Shown here in pieces: positions 5,640 to 6,223 of a stretch of 6,223 bases of DNA. The position numbers and the translations under genes are program-made. Numbering within the stretch: position 1 is the stretch's first letter; the number at the start of each line of letters is the position of its first letter. The stretch lies in NCBI GenBank assembly GCA_022508865.1, contig JAFLUK010000090.1, positions 1 through 6,223 on the forward strand, read 5' to 3'. Under the pieces are notes generated by a model. The model searched no databases, had not been told where the DNA came from, and worked only from the letters and a program-made list of their open reading frames with translations. Origin of the DNA: Oscillospiraceae bacterium (GTDB lineage: Bacteria; Bacillota; Clostridia; Oscillospirales; Acutalibacteraceae).

Positions 5640-6223
5640 TTATCTCGACGATCTTATGTTTCTTTGAATTAAATTTCCTGTGCCTTTTTTGAGGCTTTTT
5701 TGCTTTGCAAATTTGGGGTCAATCTTCGACAAAGACATTTGAAGTGTTTTATCAATGCTGGGATGCACCTTTGCATATTCCTCTTTTATCTTCATCATTT
5801 TCAGCCTGTTTGACATATTCTCACGCATTATCAGGTCTTTGTCAATGCTTGGTTGTAGGGGAATAGGAGGGTGCTTTGGTATTTTGTCCGGAGATAAATC
5901 CCTTGGTGTGTTTTTATTGCTCTCTTTTTCCTTATCCTCTGTTTCAGGCGCAATTGAAATAATTTGAGTAGGTTTTTTTTCTTCCTTTTTATTGGAATTT
6001 ATTTCTTTATTAGAATTATTATTGTTACTATATTCGTCAAGTATGACTTTAGGGAGGATAGGTAAGTCTATTTTGTACCCTGAATTATTATCAGCAAAGT
6101 CATTTGGTTGTAGTGTAGGGTCAATGCTTTTTTGCACTTTTTTACTGTATTGCAGAGTAGGGTCAATACTTTTTCTTATTTCGATATTAGAATAATAATT
6201 CTCTTTTTTGCGGGTCGACTTAT
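5640..6223 (-). CDS. Low-complexity SID-repeat protein of unknown function (partial, N-terminus outside window)
   Basis: The frame is open from the right edge of the window to a TAA at 5642-5640, giving at least 194 residues. A GTG at 6137-6135 could be taken as a start, but the frame continues upstream with the same composition and one more repeat copy, so the gene almost certainly begins outside. The product is rich in Lys, Asn, Ser, Pro and charged residues, with no hydrophobic core or membrane segment, and is probably largely disordered. KSIDPTLQ occurs twice, exactly 14 residues apart (6173-6150 and 6131-6108). Related forms follow: PSIDKDL (5852-5832), PSIDKTLQ (5762-5739) and SKIDPKF (5729-5709). 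The C-terminal 35 residues are strongly basic (KFAKQKSLKK, then Arg-rich). It lies 13 bases before the exonuclease III gene and is probably cotranscribed with it. I do not recognise the family. Confidence 0.7.
   Translation of the reverse strand, partial: KSTRKKENYYSNIEIRKSIDPTLQYSKKVQKSIDPTLQPNDFADNNSGYKIDLPILPKVILDEYSNNNNSNKEINSNKKEEKKPTQIISIAPETEDKEKESNKNTPRDLSPDKIPKHPPIPLQPSIDKDLIMRENMSNRLKMMKIKEEYAKVHPSIDKTLQMSLSKIDPKFAKQKSLKKGTGNLIQRNIRSSR

Noticed and set aside
6135..6137. GTG as the start of the SID-repeat gene
   Set aside because: The frame stays open to the window edge and contains another KSIDPTLQ copy upstream of the GTG. No convincing ribosome binding site precedes it.
5755..6195. 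Plus-strand open frames opposite the SID-repeat gene
   Set aside because: Their hydrophobic look comes from reading Lys/Asn/Ser-rich codons backward. The minus frame has clear amino-acid repeats and a neat junction with the exonuclease gene.
1..6223. CRISPR array, tRNA, rRNA, transposase or phage genes
   Set aside because: No regularly spaced repeats, cloverleaf-like segments, conserved rRNA stretches or transposase/integrase motifs were seen by eye on either strand.

Overview
The window looks like part of the chromosome of an anaerobic, fermentative low-GC Gram-positive bacterium, most likely a gut-type member of the Clostridia. The basis is the moderately AT-rich DNA, strong GGAGG-type ribosome binding sites, U-tailed hairpin terminators, a clostridial-type bifunctional AdhE under a Rex-like operator, and an ExoA-type exonuclease III. 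The species cannot be fixed from the sequence alone.

Left part, plus strand: the last 37 codons of a probably secreted protein with a fibronectin-III-like end (1-116); a 41-codon small peptide gene with its own good promoter, ribosome binding site and terminator (159-402); the manganese exporter gene mntP (450-1040) with its terminator. A 364-base gap (1041-1404) follows. It is not empty: it holds the mntP terminator, a perfect 15-bp inverted repeat flanked by a 12-base direct repeat, a hairpin that would act as a terminator only on the minus strand, a sigma-A-type promoter whose -10 lies inside a 16-bp perfect palindrome matching the Rex operator, and a leader almost filled by one two-part hairpin with a self-complementary loop.

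Middle part, plus strand: adhE (866 aa), which converts acetyl-CoA to ethanol and regenerates NAD+, then, 30 bases on, a small kinase of the aminoglycoside/choline phosphotransferase fold. The two are probably one transcription unit, ended by a hairpin at 4792-4832 that can work in both directions.

Right part, minus strand: a lysine/asparagine-rich, probably disordered protein with repeated S-I-D-P/K motifs, open to the right edge, and 13 bases downstream of it an exonuclease III gene. These two are probably cotranscribed and end at the shared terminator.

Most genes are ordinary housekeeping genes. The parts least explained by known families are the 41-aa peptide, the structured adhE upstream region and the SID-repeat protein. 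Nothing here proves a new system; these are candidates.
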